A stretch of DNA of 64,000 nt from Lepus europaeus (taxonomy: Eukaryota; Chordata; Mammalia; Lagomorpha; Leporidae): assembly GCF_033115175.1 (NCBI RefSeq), contig NC_084827.1, positions 54,001,201 to 54,065,200 on the forward strand, read 5' to 3'. Made by a program: the position numbers and the translations under genes. The notes beneath the pieces are model-generated. The model was not told the DNA's origin, searched no databases, and was given only the letters and a program-made list of their open reading frames with translations. Below are positions 10,421 through 21,013 of the stretch, piece after piece. How positions within the stretch are numbered: the first letter of the stretch is position 1; every line of letters begins with the position of its first letter.

Positions 10421-11544
10421 CAAGTCTATAGTCACAGGCATGTTCTGTAGTAGTTTTTCTAAGGTAGACAATGCCCATGAGGAAAATTATATTCTCACTT
10501 TAAAACTTTCTTTCCCTTTGGTCTGAAAGGGAGGTTTTTTCTACTTACTGTATACTTCGCTGATGGCGAAGTGAATCTAGCTATGAGATTATTATTTAAG
10601 TTCTTATTTTGGCTATGCTATTACAGAAAAATGTTAGCCATCGCTTTTATAAGGTCTAAAGATTAAATTGTGCATCCTACAGATTCCTTCATAATAGACT
10701 TAGTTTCCTACCTTGAAGAGAATAGAGAAATGAAAGAACAAGTTGGGCTTAGAATAGAGAAATGAGGGAGCAAGTCCTAGATCACTTGCTGACAATAGCA
10801 ATATTACATGAATACTTAGCAAACCGTTTCAACCATTAGATAACAACTTAAGAAAACATTTACCAGAAGGTCCAATGCCTTCTATAAATTTTAAGAATCA
10901 TGTATTTGAAAACACCTCTTAAATATCTAACATGGTGTAGTTTGTTTAACCAGTAAACTTAAGCACAACCATATAAAATGTTTTTAGTTTCTTTCTACCA
11001 ACACGTTTAAAACATATGATACACAGATTCAGGTCACACAAATTAAAATGTATCTTTGATTGATTTTAGCAGCTTAAATTTATGGACAATCTTATCTATA
11101 AGCCATTTAAAATAAAACTCTTAATAAAATTTCCTATGTGGACATACAATATGTACACACATATAACATAGCATAATAGACCGATATAGCAATTTTAATA
11201 ATAGCTTTTAAAATCTTTAACTCTTTTTGTAGATTGCCAATTGATTTGAATTGCTTTTTGTTTTTAGATTACTTTAACACATTGCTTTAACAGAGCATCA
11301 GAGTTTAATTCTATGTCAAAGAGAAATTGAGCTTCCTGTGATCTTTTGCTGTGAGGTTTCTTTCCTTTACCTTCTTTCATATTGAAAGATTTATAATTGT
11401 ATGTTGACAGTTTTCCCTAAATTTCATAATAGAGCAGCAGATTGTGTACAATTTGTTTCAGAAAACATACAGTGGTTTAAAAATAAACCAATTGTCTTGG
11501 TAATTTATATCTATCTTCCTGTTGTTTAATAAATATATATCTTG
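10421..11544. other. AT-rich intronic DNA, nothing recognised
   Basis: No convincing exon, RNA gene or young repeat is visible. It may include unrecognised old LINE or ERV sequence. Confidence 0.5.
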
Positions 11545-11860
11545 GGACAGGCATTTGGCCTAGTAGTTAGCACACTGATTAAGATGGTAGGTGTCCCATA
11601 TTGGAAAACCTGGGTTCAATACCTTGCTTCGATGCCAGAGCCCAGGTTCCTGCTATTATAGACTTTAGGAGGCAGTGGTGATAGCTCAAGTCATTGGGTT
11701 TCTGTTATCCATCTGGAAGACCTGGATTGAGTTCCTAGTTCCTGACTTTGGCCCTGGCCCAGTCCCAGCCACTGCAGCCATTTGGAGAGCAAGCCAATGG
11801 GTGGGAGGAATCTCCCTGTCTAACTGTCCCACTCTGTCTTTCAAATAAATAATTTTTTAA
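11545..11860 (+). mobile_element. CSINE (old), antisense to PCLO
   Basis: A diverged head (ggacaggcatttggcctagt), the body with gcagccatttggagagcaag, and a tail of AAATAAATAA. It lies about 35 bp before the young CSINE at 11912, in the same orientation. Confidence 0.88.
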
Positions 11861-11911
11861 AACAGAAGATAAAGATATCACTCTAATTTCTGCATTAAAA
11901 TAGTAAAAGAC

Positions 11912-12238
11912 GCCGGCGCCGCGGCTCACTAGGCTAATCCTCTGCCTTGCGGCGCCGGCACACCAGGTTCTAGTCCTGGTCGGGGCACCGGATTCTGTCC
12001 CGGTTGCCCCTCTTCCAGGCCAGCTCTCTGCTGTGGCCAGGGAGTGCAGTGGAGGATGGCCCAAGTGCTTGGGTCCTGCACCCCATGGGAGACCAGGATA
12101 AGCACCTGGCTCCTGCTATCGGATCAGCGCAGTGAGCTGGCAGCAGCACGCCAACCGCGGCGGCCATTGGAAGGTGAACCAACAGCAAAAGGAAGACCTT
12201 TCTCTCTCTCTCTCTCACTGTCCACTCTGCCTGTCAAA
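11912..12238 (+). mobile_element. CSINE (young, full length)
   Basis: A near-consensus GC-rich head (gccggcgccgcggctcacta) with B-box-like ggttctagtcc, then body, short CT tract and A tail. It is bounded by a perfect 15-bp target-site duplication, aaaatagtaaaagac, at 11897-11911 and 12239-12253. High similarity to the copies at 39166 and 54005 supports recent activity. Confidence 0.96.
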
Positions 12239-12413
12239 AAAATAGTAAAAGACTAGAATAAACAACTTATTCCATATAAAATAATTATTTTTCATATTCT
12301 CTGATACATTTGAAACACAGATCAAATTTTATTGGCATTTCCCAGAACATTTAAGACATACCATAATAAATTCCTAGGCATATTATATTTATAATTATCA
12401 TAAAATTACATAC

Positions 12414-12548
12414 CTGGTAAATGATCAGGAGACTTAAATTTGTAGGTGATATTTCTGCATTGGAGAATTTCAACTATTAGTTGTTCACCATCTGTCTTCA
12501 TTTCCTTTTTCAATGCGATCTTAATTTCTCCCATTACCTGAGTTTTAA
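12414..12548 (-). CDS. PCLO: PCLO exon encoding the start of the C2B domain
   Basis: This 135-bp exon reads [20 protein letters not shown], then [20 protein letters not shown], then DHLP with the first base of Asp. GEIKIAL and [13 protein letters not shown] are the first two strands of a C2 domain, and SPDHLPDLYVK is its loop 1, which keeps two aspartates. The donor is ccag/gtatgt at 12414/12413. I chose the acceptor attttccag (exon from 12548, phase 1) because it has the better pyrimidine tract; an alternative AG at 12537 would drop K-T-Q. Phases match the exon at 8833-8978 exactly. The preceding exon was not found, so the protein is partial in this window. Confidence 0.95.
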
Positions 12549-12609
12549 CTGGAAAATTTATTTAAAAAGTTAAGGAATTCTAAATACATTTGCTAAATGT
12601 TTAATTATT

Positions 12610-12760
12610 CACTCCTATATTTACTTATTGAGTGTTTACCAAGTACTAACCATTATTTTTCCTACTGCAGATACCCAGATGAAAAAAAATACTGTCCAAG
12701 ACCTTAAAGTGTGAATGGTCTCATGAATTAATTGATAAATTCCATAGATACTGAAGCAAA
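12610..12760 (+). repeat. L2-like LINE remnant
   Basis: acttattgagtgtttaccaa followed by agacct...gtgaatggtctcatga resembles the L2 3' end. It is diverged; the limits are approximate. Confidence 0.45.
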
Positions 12761-12943
12761 ATTTGCTAAACACAAGGACAGGAAGTAACAAGGAAGATGT
12801 GAGGAAATACTAATATGTCAATGTTAATTTTAGGTCAAAAGAGGTAATATGTCAGACTACAAGAAAAGACATATACATGAAAATAATAATATTCTAATAT
12901 AATTCATGGGAATAACAAATCCTAGGGCTGAAGAATTTTTCTT

Positions 12944-13509
12944 TTTTTTTTCTTTTTTTAACTTTTATTTAATAAATATAAATTTCCAAAGTACAACTTT
13001 TGGATTATAGTGGCTTCCCCCTCATAACCTCCCTCCCACCCGCAAACATCCCATTTCCCGCTCCTTATCCCATCCCATTCACATCAAAATTTATTTTCAA
13101 TTATCTTTATATACAGAAGATCAATTTAGTATATACTAAGTAAAGATTTCAACTGTTTGCACCCACACAGAAACACAAAGTATAAAGTACTGTTTGAGTA
13201 CTAGTTATACCGTTAATTCACATAGTACAACACATTAAGGACAGAGACCCTACATGGGGAGTTAAGTGCACAGTGACTCCTGTTGTTGATTTAACAATTT
13301 GACACTCTTGTTTATTGTGTCAGTAATCACCCTAGGCTCTTGTCATGAGTTGCCAAGGCTACAGAAGCCTCTTGAGTTCGCCAACTCCGATCTTATTCCG
13401 ATAGGGTCATAGTCAAAGTGGAAGTTCTCTCCTCCCTTCAGAGAAAGGTACCTCCTTCTTTGATGGCCCGTTCTTTCCACTGGGATCTCACTCTTTCATT
13501 TACGTCATT
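12944..13509 (-). mobile_element. Lagomorph L1 3' fragment, single-module 3' UTR
   Basis: A T-rich tail, then the complement of the L1 terminal 3' UTR with only one copy of the module. It is 5'-truncated exactly at the L1 position AAATGAAAG, just 3' of the element's A-rich tract. No clear target-site duplication was seen. Confidence 0.9.
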
Positions 13510-13649
13510 TTTCAAAAATACTTTTAAAAGAATAATTCAGAAAAGATTTTAGTTTTTACTTCTAAAGAATAGAAATATGTTGAAAATCTATGCACATGGT
13601 TCTAGATAATTTGTTTCAAATATTCTGGTCGCAGGCTTTCTTTTCACTC

Positions 13650-13688
13650 TTAAAAAATTTAGTTTAATTTTATCTGAAAAAGCAACAA

Positions 13689-13744
<56 letters not shown>

Positions 13745-14000
13745 CATCTACTGATTCACTCCCCAAATGCCTACAGCAGCTAGGTGGGTCCAGTCTGAAG
13801 CCAGAGCCAGGAACTTGAATCCAGGTTTCTCACATGGATGGCAGGCACCCAAGTACTTGAGCCATCATCTGCTGCCTCTAAGAGTGTACACTAGCAGGAA
13901 GTTGGATGAGAAGCTGAGATAGGACTCAAAACTAGGCACTCTGATATGGGATGCTTTGATCCCATGCAGCAGTCAATTGCTATGCCACAATGCCCACCCT
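13650..14000 (-). mobile_element. CSINE (old), sense to PCLO
   Basis: Read on the minus strand: gggcattgtggcatagcaat head, body, then a long CT tract (GA on the plus strand, about 13689-13741) and an A-rich tail. It is diverged. Confidence 0.9.
13689..13741. repeat. (GA)n microsatellite inside a CSINE
   Basis: A GA run with a few interruptions at its 5' side, perfect from about 13699. It is an expansion of the SINE CT tract. Confidence 0.95.
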
Positions 14001-14180
14001 TCTTTACACTATTAAAAACACACAAGACCTTCAAAGAATCTTGTTTATGTGCATCATAGCTACTGACATCAGAAATTTAAAATGTCTCATTGGTAATTTT
14101 AAAATAAAATTATATACTTAAAATATGTATTAATTCAGTTAACATAAAAATAATGTAACTATAACTATTTGAAACTGACA

Positions 14181-14523
14181 GGCCGGTGCCACTGCTCAAT
14201 AGGCTAATCTTCCGCCTGCGGCGCCGGCACCTCGGATTCCAGTTCCTGTCAGGGTGCCGGATTCTGTCCTAGTTGCCCCTCTTCCAGGCCAGCTCTCTGC
14301 TGTGGCCCGGGAGTGCAGTGGAGGATGGCCCAAGTCCTTGGGCCCTGCACCCGCATGGGAGAGCAAGAGAAGCACCTGGCTCCTGGCTTCGGATCAGCGC
14401 AGTGCGCCGGCTGCAGCGCGCTGGCCACAGCGGCCATTGGGGGGTGAATCAACGCAAAAAAGGAAAACCTTTCTGTCTCTCTCTCTCACTGTCTAACTCT
14501 GCCTGTAAAAAAAAAAAAAAAAA

Positions 14524-14577
<54 letters not shown>
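14181..14577 (+). mobile_element. CSINE (young) with a (GAAA)n tail
   Basis: A GC-rich head and body, then oligo(A) turning into about 14 GAAA units (14524-14580). The 10-bp target-site duplication gaaactgaca lies at 14171-14180 and 14578-14587. The tail has become a tetranucleotide microsatellite. Confidence 0.95.
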
Positions 14578-14579
<2 letters not shown>

Positions 14580-14580
14580 A
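14524..14580. repeat. (GAAA)n microsatellite
   Basis: About 14 perfect tetranucleotide units grown from the A tail of the CSINE. Confidence 0.97.
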
Positions 14581-14587
14581 ACTGACA

Positions 14588-15097
14588 ATATTTTCCAAAA
14601 CAAAAAATATGGAATGCTTTTTTGTTTAATTTTAATAAATTACTAGCTTATAGAAGACAAATGGGTTCTTATTCTTGTTTCTACATTAAATCTAGTGCAA
14701 AATATTATTTTAGTTGCAGTAGATGAGGGAAGTCTGGTCTCACACACATGTGCAGTTAGAAAAGGGATGAGTATTTTATTCTTCTCTCAGGCAGTTGTGA
14801 TTATCTTTGATATTACACTAAGACTTCACAAGTGGTGCTTTCTTAATGGTTTGTGATAATGTGGAAGCTGATACCAAATCAATGGACTTTCTGTACTAAT
14901 ACTTTAAAAATCCATCAGTCCACATTGTATATTGAACAGATCTTTTAATTTTACCTTACTTTGCCAATCGCACATTTTAATTTTTGAAAATATTGATTCA
15001 CTGAGTTATGCAGGTTTTAAAAATGTTGACATATTTAATATTATATTGAAAGCACATTTTAAAATATCAATACCGAGATCATTAAGAAAGTCTTTGT
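14588..15097. other. AT-rich intronic DNA, nothing recognised
   Basis: No exon, RNA gene or clear repeat is visible. Confidence 0.5.
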
Positions 15098-15365
15098 TTT
15101 TAAATATTTAAATATTCATTTTTATTTATTTGCAGAGAGAAAGGATAAAGAGAGAGAGCAAACAGCAAGCAAGAGAGAAAGAGACAAATCTTCCATCTGT
15201 TGGGTTACTCCTTAAATGCCCACAGCAACCATGATCTCTTACTTCTCAGTGCATTAGAAGGAAGCTGGGCCAGAAGCACAGGAAAGATCTGATCTAAAAT
15301 ATTCCACTATAGGAAGCAGGTGTCCCAGGTAGCAGCTTAATCTACTGTGCCACAATGGCTACCCC
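15098..15365 (-). mobile_element. CSINE (old), sense to PCLO
   Basis: On the minus strand a head like ggggtagccattgtggcaca, a shortened body and an A/T-rich tail. It is strongly diverged. Confidence 0.8.
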
Positions 15366-15424
15366 AAGAAGTCTATAAAGACTAAGAAACTGTCAAACTC
15401 GGTGAGGCAGACCCAAAGTTAAAA

Positions 15425-15670
15425 TTTAATATAAAATATCATCAATTGTGTAGTTTTCCTGTATTTGTTAAAGTATAATAAGTAAAAGTTGTATACACTT
15501 GTGTTGTACAGTGTGCTGTTTTGATACAGACATACAGTGTGAAATGATAAATCAAGCTAATTAATACATTTGCCATTTCACTTAATTTTTTTGGTGGTAG
15601 GAATATTTAAGATCTACTCTTATAAAAAATTTACAATCATATATTATTAATAACTATAGTGATCATATGC
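15425..15670 (-). repeat. Ancient L1 3' UTR remnant (L1M type)
   Basis: Plus-strand text such as aaatcaagctaattaataca, ggtggtaggaatatttaaga and attaataactatagtgatca is the complement of the L1MA/L1MB-type 3' UTR. A similar piece lies at 34265-34400. Confidence 0.6.
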
Positions 15671-15699
15671 ACAGTAAATGCCCAGAACTTAGAGTGACA

Positions 15700-17925
15700 A
15701 AATTGCTTTGTTAATTTTTGAGGAAATAACAGTCTGAATAAGCACCAAGTCTGAAAAAGCTTGCAAAATGAGTGTGATCCAAAATGACTGACTAGAGTGC
15801 AGCCATGCTGACTCTGAGATATGAAAAGAACAAAGGAAGGACGATGCTTCCAGGGATCTGACTGACAGAAATGTTCAGTGGAGAAATGACAAAACAATGA
15901 ATACTCCTGAGACAACAGGAGAGAAGTTGGAGACACTGCTATGACTGGCAGCATGGCACCATCAGCTGCTGGCTGTGAGCTGCCATCTTACCAAGTCAAG
16001 GTAGGAAGAAACTGCTACGCTTCCCACCAATCACAGCTTTAACTGAGAGGGAATTCCACAGTCACCCACTGACTTTCACTTCATGCTGGGAAGGTGACGG
16101 GTCTGAGCAGCTGGTGGGCTTGGAGCAGGGAAACTGCACTGACTTCCTCCACACCCAGAGTACCAGACTCAGCAGTGAAAGGCTTTGCAGTGGGCCTCTA
16201 TTCCTCTTAGCAGAATCAATCAAAGTCAGAGTCAGGACAATCTGTGGGGCAAAGCACAAATTCCCTGCATTTTGCAGCTGTGGGAGTTTTTGGGCATTAT
16301 CCCCAGTGCTATGCTCATTCACGTTACATGATCATGCAAGAGGATTCTCCTTAATTTCTGGGTGCCAGCACCAGAAGTAGCCCATAAAAATATTTGCTCT
16401 CCCATTGGGATATCTGAAGTGACCTCACTACACCCTGAAACACCTGGGTTGTAACAATTAGTTAGATATTTGTCAATTCCACTGGAATTGATGCAGTGGA
16501 CTTAGAGAAGAACCTACCTGAATTTCACCTCTAAACTCATGCCCACCACAGTAAAATCTCTTGTAGACATTATAGTTTCCCTGAAGGACTGGAGCAGGGT
16601 TCAGTTCACATCCCCTGGTCCCAGGACTAGGGATGTTGGTGCTGTAAGCCACAGCACCAGTTGGGCTCTCCTATCAGGAGCCACAGAAATTGGTGCACAA
16701 GCCTCAGCACCATGAACTCTTGCTGGTGGGTCAAGAAGACAGACACCTTTGTCTCCCTCAGCACCAAGAACAAAATCTTGACTGTCACAACCCCCAGGAA
16801 GGCTGATACCAAACTCTTTCTATGCTGAAGATACACACACTAGTAAACTCATATTCTTCTCAAAGCCACAGTTATATCCATATGAACTGCAGCACTCTAG
16901 ACCACTGTGTCATTTACAGACAAAGCTGACATTGATGATAGCAAACAAAACAAAATCACCCAGAGACCACACTCCTGGGAACACATTGAACAAACCCAAA
17001 ACAACAAGCCAAGTGATACCCTGCAATCCAGTTAACCCATAAACTATTTTCTAATAAAACCTACTCCATAAAGAAGAAAGACAAATTCTCCAGATGGGTA
17101 GATATCAGCCTAGGGACACAGGAGACATGAGGAAACCAGGTATCATGACACCTCCAAAAGAAAACACTAATCTTCCAGAATCAGACTTTAAACTAAAGGA
17201 AGTCTATGGAATGACAGATACACAATTCAAAATAATGATCATAAAGAAACTCAGTGCAAAGTAAGAGAATAGAGATAGACAGATTAAAGAAATGAGGAAA
17301 TCAGTGAATGGCATGAGTGAAAATATTACTAAGGAGATAAAAATTATTAATAAGAAACAAATAGAAACTTTGAATATGAAGGCTTCAATCAGGGAAATAA
17401 ATAATTAACAGAAGAATAGACCAAGTGGAGGAAAGAATTTTTTACCTTGATGACAAGAGTTTTGAAATAACCCAATCAGACAAATATTTTAAAAATTCAA
17501 AAGAATTATGAAAGTCTATACCAAATATGGGATACCATTAAGTGACCAAATATTGCATATTTTAGGTATTCCTGAAGGAGAAGAAAAAGAGAAAGGCACT
17601 GAAAACCTAAGTGAAATAATGAAAATTTCCCAGGTCTTGAAAGAGACATGGATATCCAGGTACAAGGAGCTCAAAGAACCCCAAGTAGACTCAACCAAAA
17701 AAGGTCTTCTCCAAGGCATCCTGCAGTCAAGTTGTCAAAAGTTAAGGACAAGGAGAGAATCCTAAAGACAATAAGAGAAAAGTGTCAAGTCATGTGTATA
17801 AGAAAACTAATTAAATTAACAATAGATCTTTCAACAGACCATAAGAGAATGGGATAATATATTCAAGGTTGTACAAGAAAAAACTTCCAATCAAGATTGT
17901 TACAGCCAGTGCAATTAAATCAGTA
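15700..17925 (+). mobile_element. Ancient L1 (5' region and ORF1), host of nested insertions
   Basis: 15700-17090 resembles an L1M-type 5' UTR. From about 17100 the order 'dacctactccataaag...ggtagatatcag...gacacctcc' is followed by a decayed ORF1. Two overlapping frames (17508-17765 and 17648-17857) keep ILGIPEGEEKEKGTENL and KLSKVKDKERILKTIREK, standard L1 ORF1p sequence. Frame changes and stops show it is dead. ORF1 breaks at about 17925 and seems to resume near 18500. Confidence 0.75.
17440..17870 (+). pseudogene. L1 ORF1p remnant
   Basis: A broken copy of the L1 RNA-binding ORF1 protein. Recognisable are FEITQSDKYF-like, IPEGEEKEKGTEN, then after a frame change DIQVQGAQRTPSRLNQKRSS and VKDKERILKTIREK. 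These correspond to the end of the coiled coil and the RRM/C-terminal region. It is not translatable as a whole. Confidence 0.75.
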
Positions 17926-18500
17926 TATGAAAGAGTTATTTGTATCTCCATATTTATTGCAGCTCAATGCACAATAGCTAAGATATGGAATCAACCCAGA
18001 TGTCCATCAACAGATAACTGGATAAAGAAAATGTGGTATATATATATATATACTGTGGAATACTACTCGGTCATAAAAAAGAATGAAATCCCATCTTTTA
18101 CAACAAAATGGAAGGAACTTAAAACCATCATGCTTATTGAAACAAGCCAAATAGGTCAAATATCATTTTTCTGATAAGTGGTAGTTAATATATAATACAA
18201 AACGATGTTTAGGGATGAAACAGACTTATTGCGACTTGATTGTTGGTTTTGACCCTTGTTCATATTCCTTTGGAAATATAGTCTTTTACTTTTTACTTGC
18301 TGAATATTATTATTGGTGGCACATTAAGCCTGTGATTATGGAATGCATTTAAATCATGCTTTTTTTGCAAAAATAGAAGAAAAAAAGGAAAGAAGGGGAT
18401 TGAGGGAGGGAGAGAGGGAAGAAAGGAGAGAGGGAGGGAGGGAGGGAGGGAAGTATGATTATTTACTTAGAATTGCACCTAGGAAATAAATGAAATCAGT
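17926..18500 (+). mobile_element. L1M 3' fragment nested in an older L1
   Basis: ORF2 C-terminal text (FIAAQCTIAKIWNQPRCPST and YTVEYYSVIKKNE) followed by a 3' UTR with a purine-rich gggaggga stretch (18390-18450). It interrupts the ORF1 of the surrounding L1. A short aaatcagt match at 17917-17924 and 18493-18500 may be the target-site duplication, but this is weak. Confidence 0.65.
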
Positions 18501-18768
18501 TCTCTTTATACTAATACAGCTTTTTAGAAAATGAAGGAGAAATAAGCTATTTTAAAGATAAGCAAAAAACAGAGAATTCATGAGCACCAGCCCAGCCTTA
18601 CAAGTAATTCAGAAGAGAGTCCTGCATTATAAGTAAACATAATCAAAACACATGACACCACCAAGTTCACTAACACAGTAGGTATAATCAGTATCCAATC
18701 AACAAAGTGACAGATGTTAGTTCCTATCTATCATTACAAATTTTGAATGTAAATAGATTCAACTATCC
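18501..18768 (+). mobile_element. Ancient L1, ORF1 end to ORF2 start
   Basis: gaaaatgaaggagaaataag and gcccagccttacaagtaatt match the ORF1 C-terminus, and tgaatgtaaatagattcaac matches the N-terminus of ORF2 (LNVNRFN). It probably continues the L1 at 15700-17925. It stops abruptly at the young L1. Confidence 0.65.
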
Positions 18769-21013
18769 AGCCAATTACAGACCAATATCCCTGATGAATA
18801 TAGGTGCAAAAATACTCAATAAAATTCTGGCCAATAGAATGCAACAACACATCAGAAAGATTATCCACACAGACCAAGTGGGATTTATCCCTGGTATGCA
18901 GGGATGGTTCAATGTTTGCAAAACAATCAACGTGATACACCACATTACCAGACTGCAGAAGAAAAACCATATGATTCTCTCAATAGACGCAGAGAAAGCA
19001 TTTGATAAAATACAACACCCTTTCATGATGAAAACTCTAAGAAAACTGAGTATGGAAGGAACATTCCTCAATACAATCAAAGCAATTTATGAAAAAACCA
19101 CGGCCAACATCCTATTGAATGGGGAAAAGCTGGAAGCATTTCCGCTGAGATCTGGTACCAGACAGGGATGCCCACTCTCACCACTGCTATTCAATATAGT
19201 TCTGGAAGTTTTAGCCAGAGCTATTAGGCAAGAAAAAGAAATTTAAGGGATACAATTTGGGAAGGAAGAACTCAAACTATCCCTCTTTGCAGATGATATG
19301 ATTCTTTATTTAGGGGACCCAAAGAACTCTACTAAGAGACTATTGGAACTCATCGAAGACTTTGGCAAAGTAGCAGGATATAAAATCAATGCACAAAAAT
19401 CAACAGCCTTTGTATACACAGGCAATGCCACGGCTGAGGAAGAACTTCTAAGATCAATCCCATTCACAATAGCTACAAAAACAATCAAATACCTTGGAAT
19501 AAACTTAACCGAGGACGTTAAAGATCTCTACGATGAAAACTACAAAACCTTAAAGAAAGAAATAGAAGAGGATACCAAAAAATGGAGAAATCTTCCATGC
19601 TCATGGATTGGAAGAATCAATATCATCAAAAGGTCTATTCTCCCAAAAGCAATTTATACATTCAATGCAATACCAACCAAGATACCAAAGACATTCTTCT
19701 CAGATCTGGAAAAAATGATGCTGAAATTCATATGGAGACACAGAAGACCTCGAATAGCCAAAGCAATCCTGTACAAAAAAAACAAAGCCGGAGGCATCAC
19801 AATACCAGATTTCGGGACATACTACAGGGCAGTTGTTATCAAAACAGCATGGTACTGGTACAGAAACAGATGGATAGACCAATGAAACAGAATAGAAACA
19901 CCAGAAATCAATCCAAACACCTACAGCCAACTGATATTTGATCAAAGATCCAAAACCAATCCCTGTAGTAAGGACAGTCTATTCAATAAATGGTGCTGGG
20001 AAAATTGGATTTCCACGTGCAGAAGCATGAAGCAAGATCCCTACCTTTCAGCTTACACAAAAATTCACTCAACATGGATTAAAGACTTAAATCTATGCCC
20101 CAACACAATAAAATTACTAGAGAACATTAGAGAAAACCTGCAAGATACAGGTGCAGGCAAAGACTTCTTGGAAAAGACCCCAGAGGCACAGGCAGTCAAA
20201 ACCAAAATTAACATTTGGGATTGCATCAAATTGAGAAGTTTCTGTACTTTGAAAGAAACAGTCAGGAAAGTGAAGCGGCAACTGACAGAATGGGAAAAAA
20301 TATTTGCAAACTATGCTACAGATAAAGGGTTGATAACCAGAATCTACAAAGAAATCAAGAAACTCCACAACAACAAAACAAACAACCCTCTTAAGAGATG
20401 GGCCAAGGACCTCAATAGACATTTTTCAAAAGAGGAAATCCAAATGGCCAACAGACACATGAAAAAATGTTCAAGATCACTAGCAATCAGGGAAATGCAA
20501 ATCAAAACCACAATGAGGTTTCACCTCACCCCGGTGAGAATGGCTCACATTCAGAAATCTACCAACAACAGATGCTGGAGAGGATGTGGGGAAAAAGGGA
20601 CACTAACCCACTGTTGGTGGGAATGCAAACTGGTTGAGCCACTATGGAAGTCAGTCTGGACATTCCTCAGAAACCTGAACATAACCCTACCATACAACCC
20701 AGCCATCCCACTCCTTGGAATTTACCCAAAGGAAATTAATCTGGCAAATAAAAAAGCCATCTGCACATTAATGTTTATTGCAGCTCAATTCACAATAGCT
20801 AAGACCTGGAACCAACCCCAATACCCATCAACAGTAGACTGGATAAAGAAATTATGGGACATGTACTCCATAGAATACTATATTGCAGTCAAAAACAATG
20901 AAACCTGGTTTTTTGCAACAAGATGGAGGAATCTGGAAAACATCATGCTGAGTGAATTAAGCCAGTCCCAAAGAGACAAATATCATTTGTTCTCCCTTAT
21001 CAGTGAGAACTGA
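18769..21013 (+). pseudogene. L1 ORF2p, reverse transcriptase to C-terminus (two nonsense mutations)
   Basis: ORF2p supplies the endonuclease and reverse transcriptase for L1 retrotransposition. Here it begins at [11 protein letters not shown], in the RT domain, and keeps [14 protein letters not shown] and the catalytic FADDM box (19286-19300). It also keeps the C-terminal Cys/His cluster [18 protein letters not shown] near 20570-20630. One frame stays open over 2.2 kb except for TAA at 19244-19246 and TGA at 19883-19885. The second replaces a Trp codon by comparison with related copies. The endonuclease domain is missing by 5' truncation, so the copy is inactive. The light damage points to a young insertion. 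Confidence 0.93.

Larger units (their letters stand above)
8979..12413 (-). other. PCLO: PCLO intron between the two C2B exons
   Basis: A 3435-bp intron, donor gtatgt (12413-12408) and acceptor ttattttcag. Only about 49 bp separate the acceptor from the tail of a sense-oriented L1 (9028-9069). It also holds an ERV gag-pro relic and two CSINEs. Confidence 0.92.

Noticed and set aside
17917-18500. aaatcagt direct repeat as a firm target-site duplication
   Set aside because: Only 8 bp in AT-rich DNA, and the host L1 text does not rejoin exactly at it; kept as a weak hint only.
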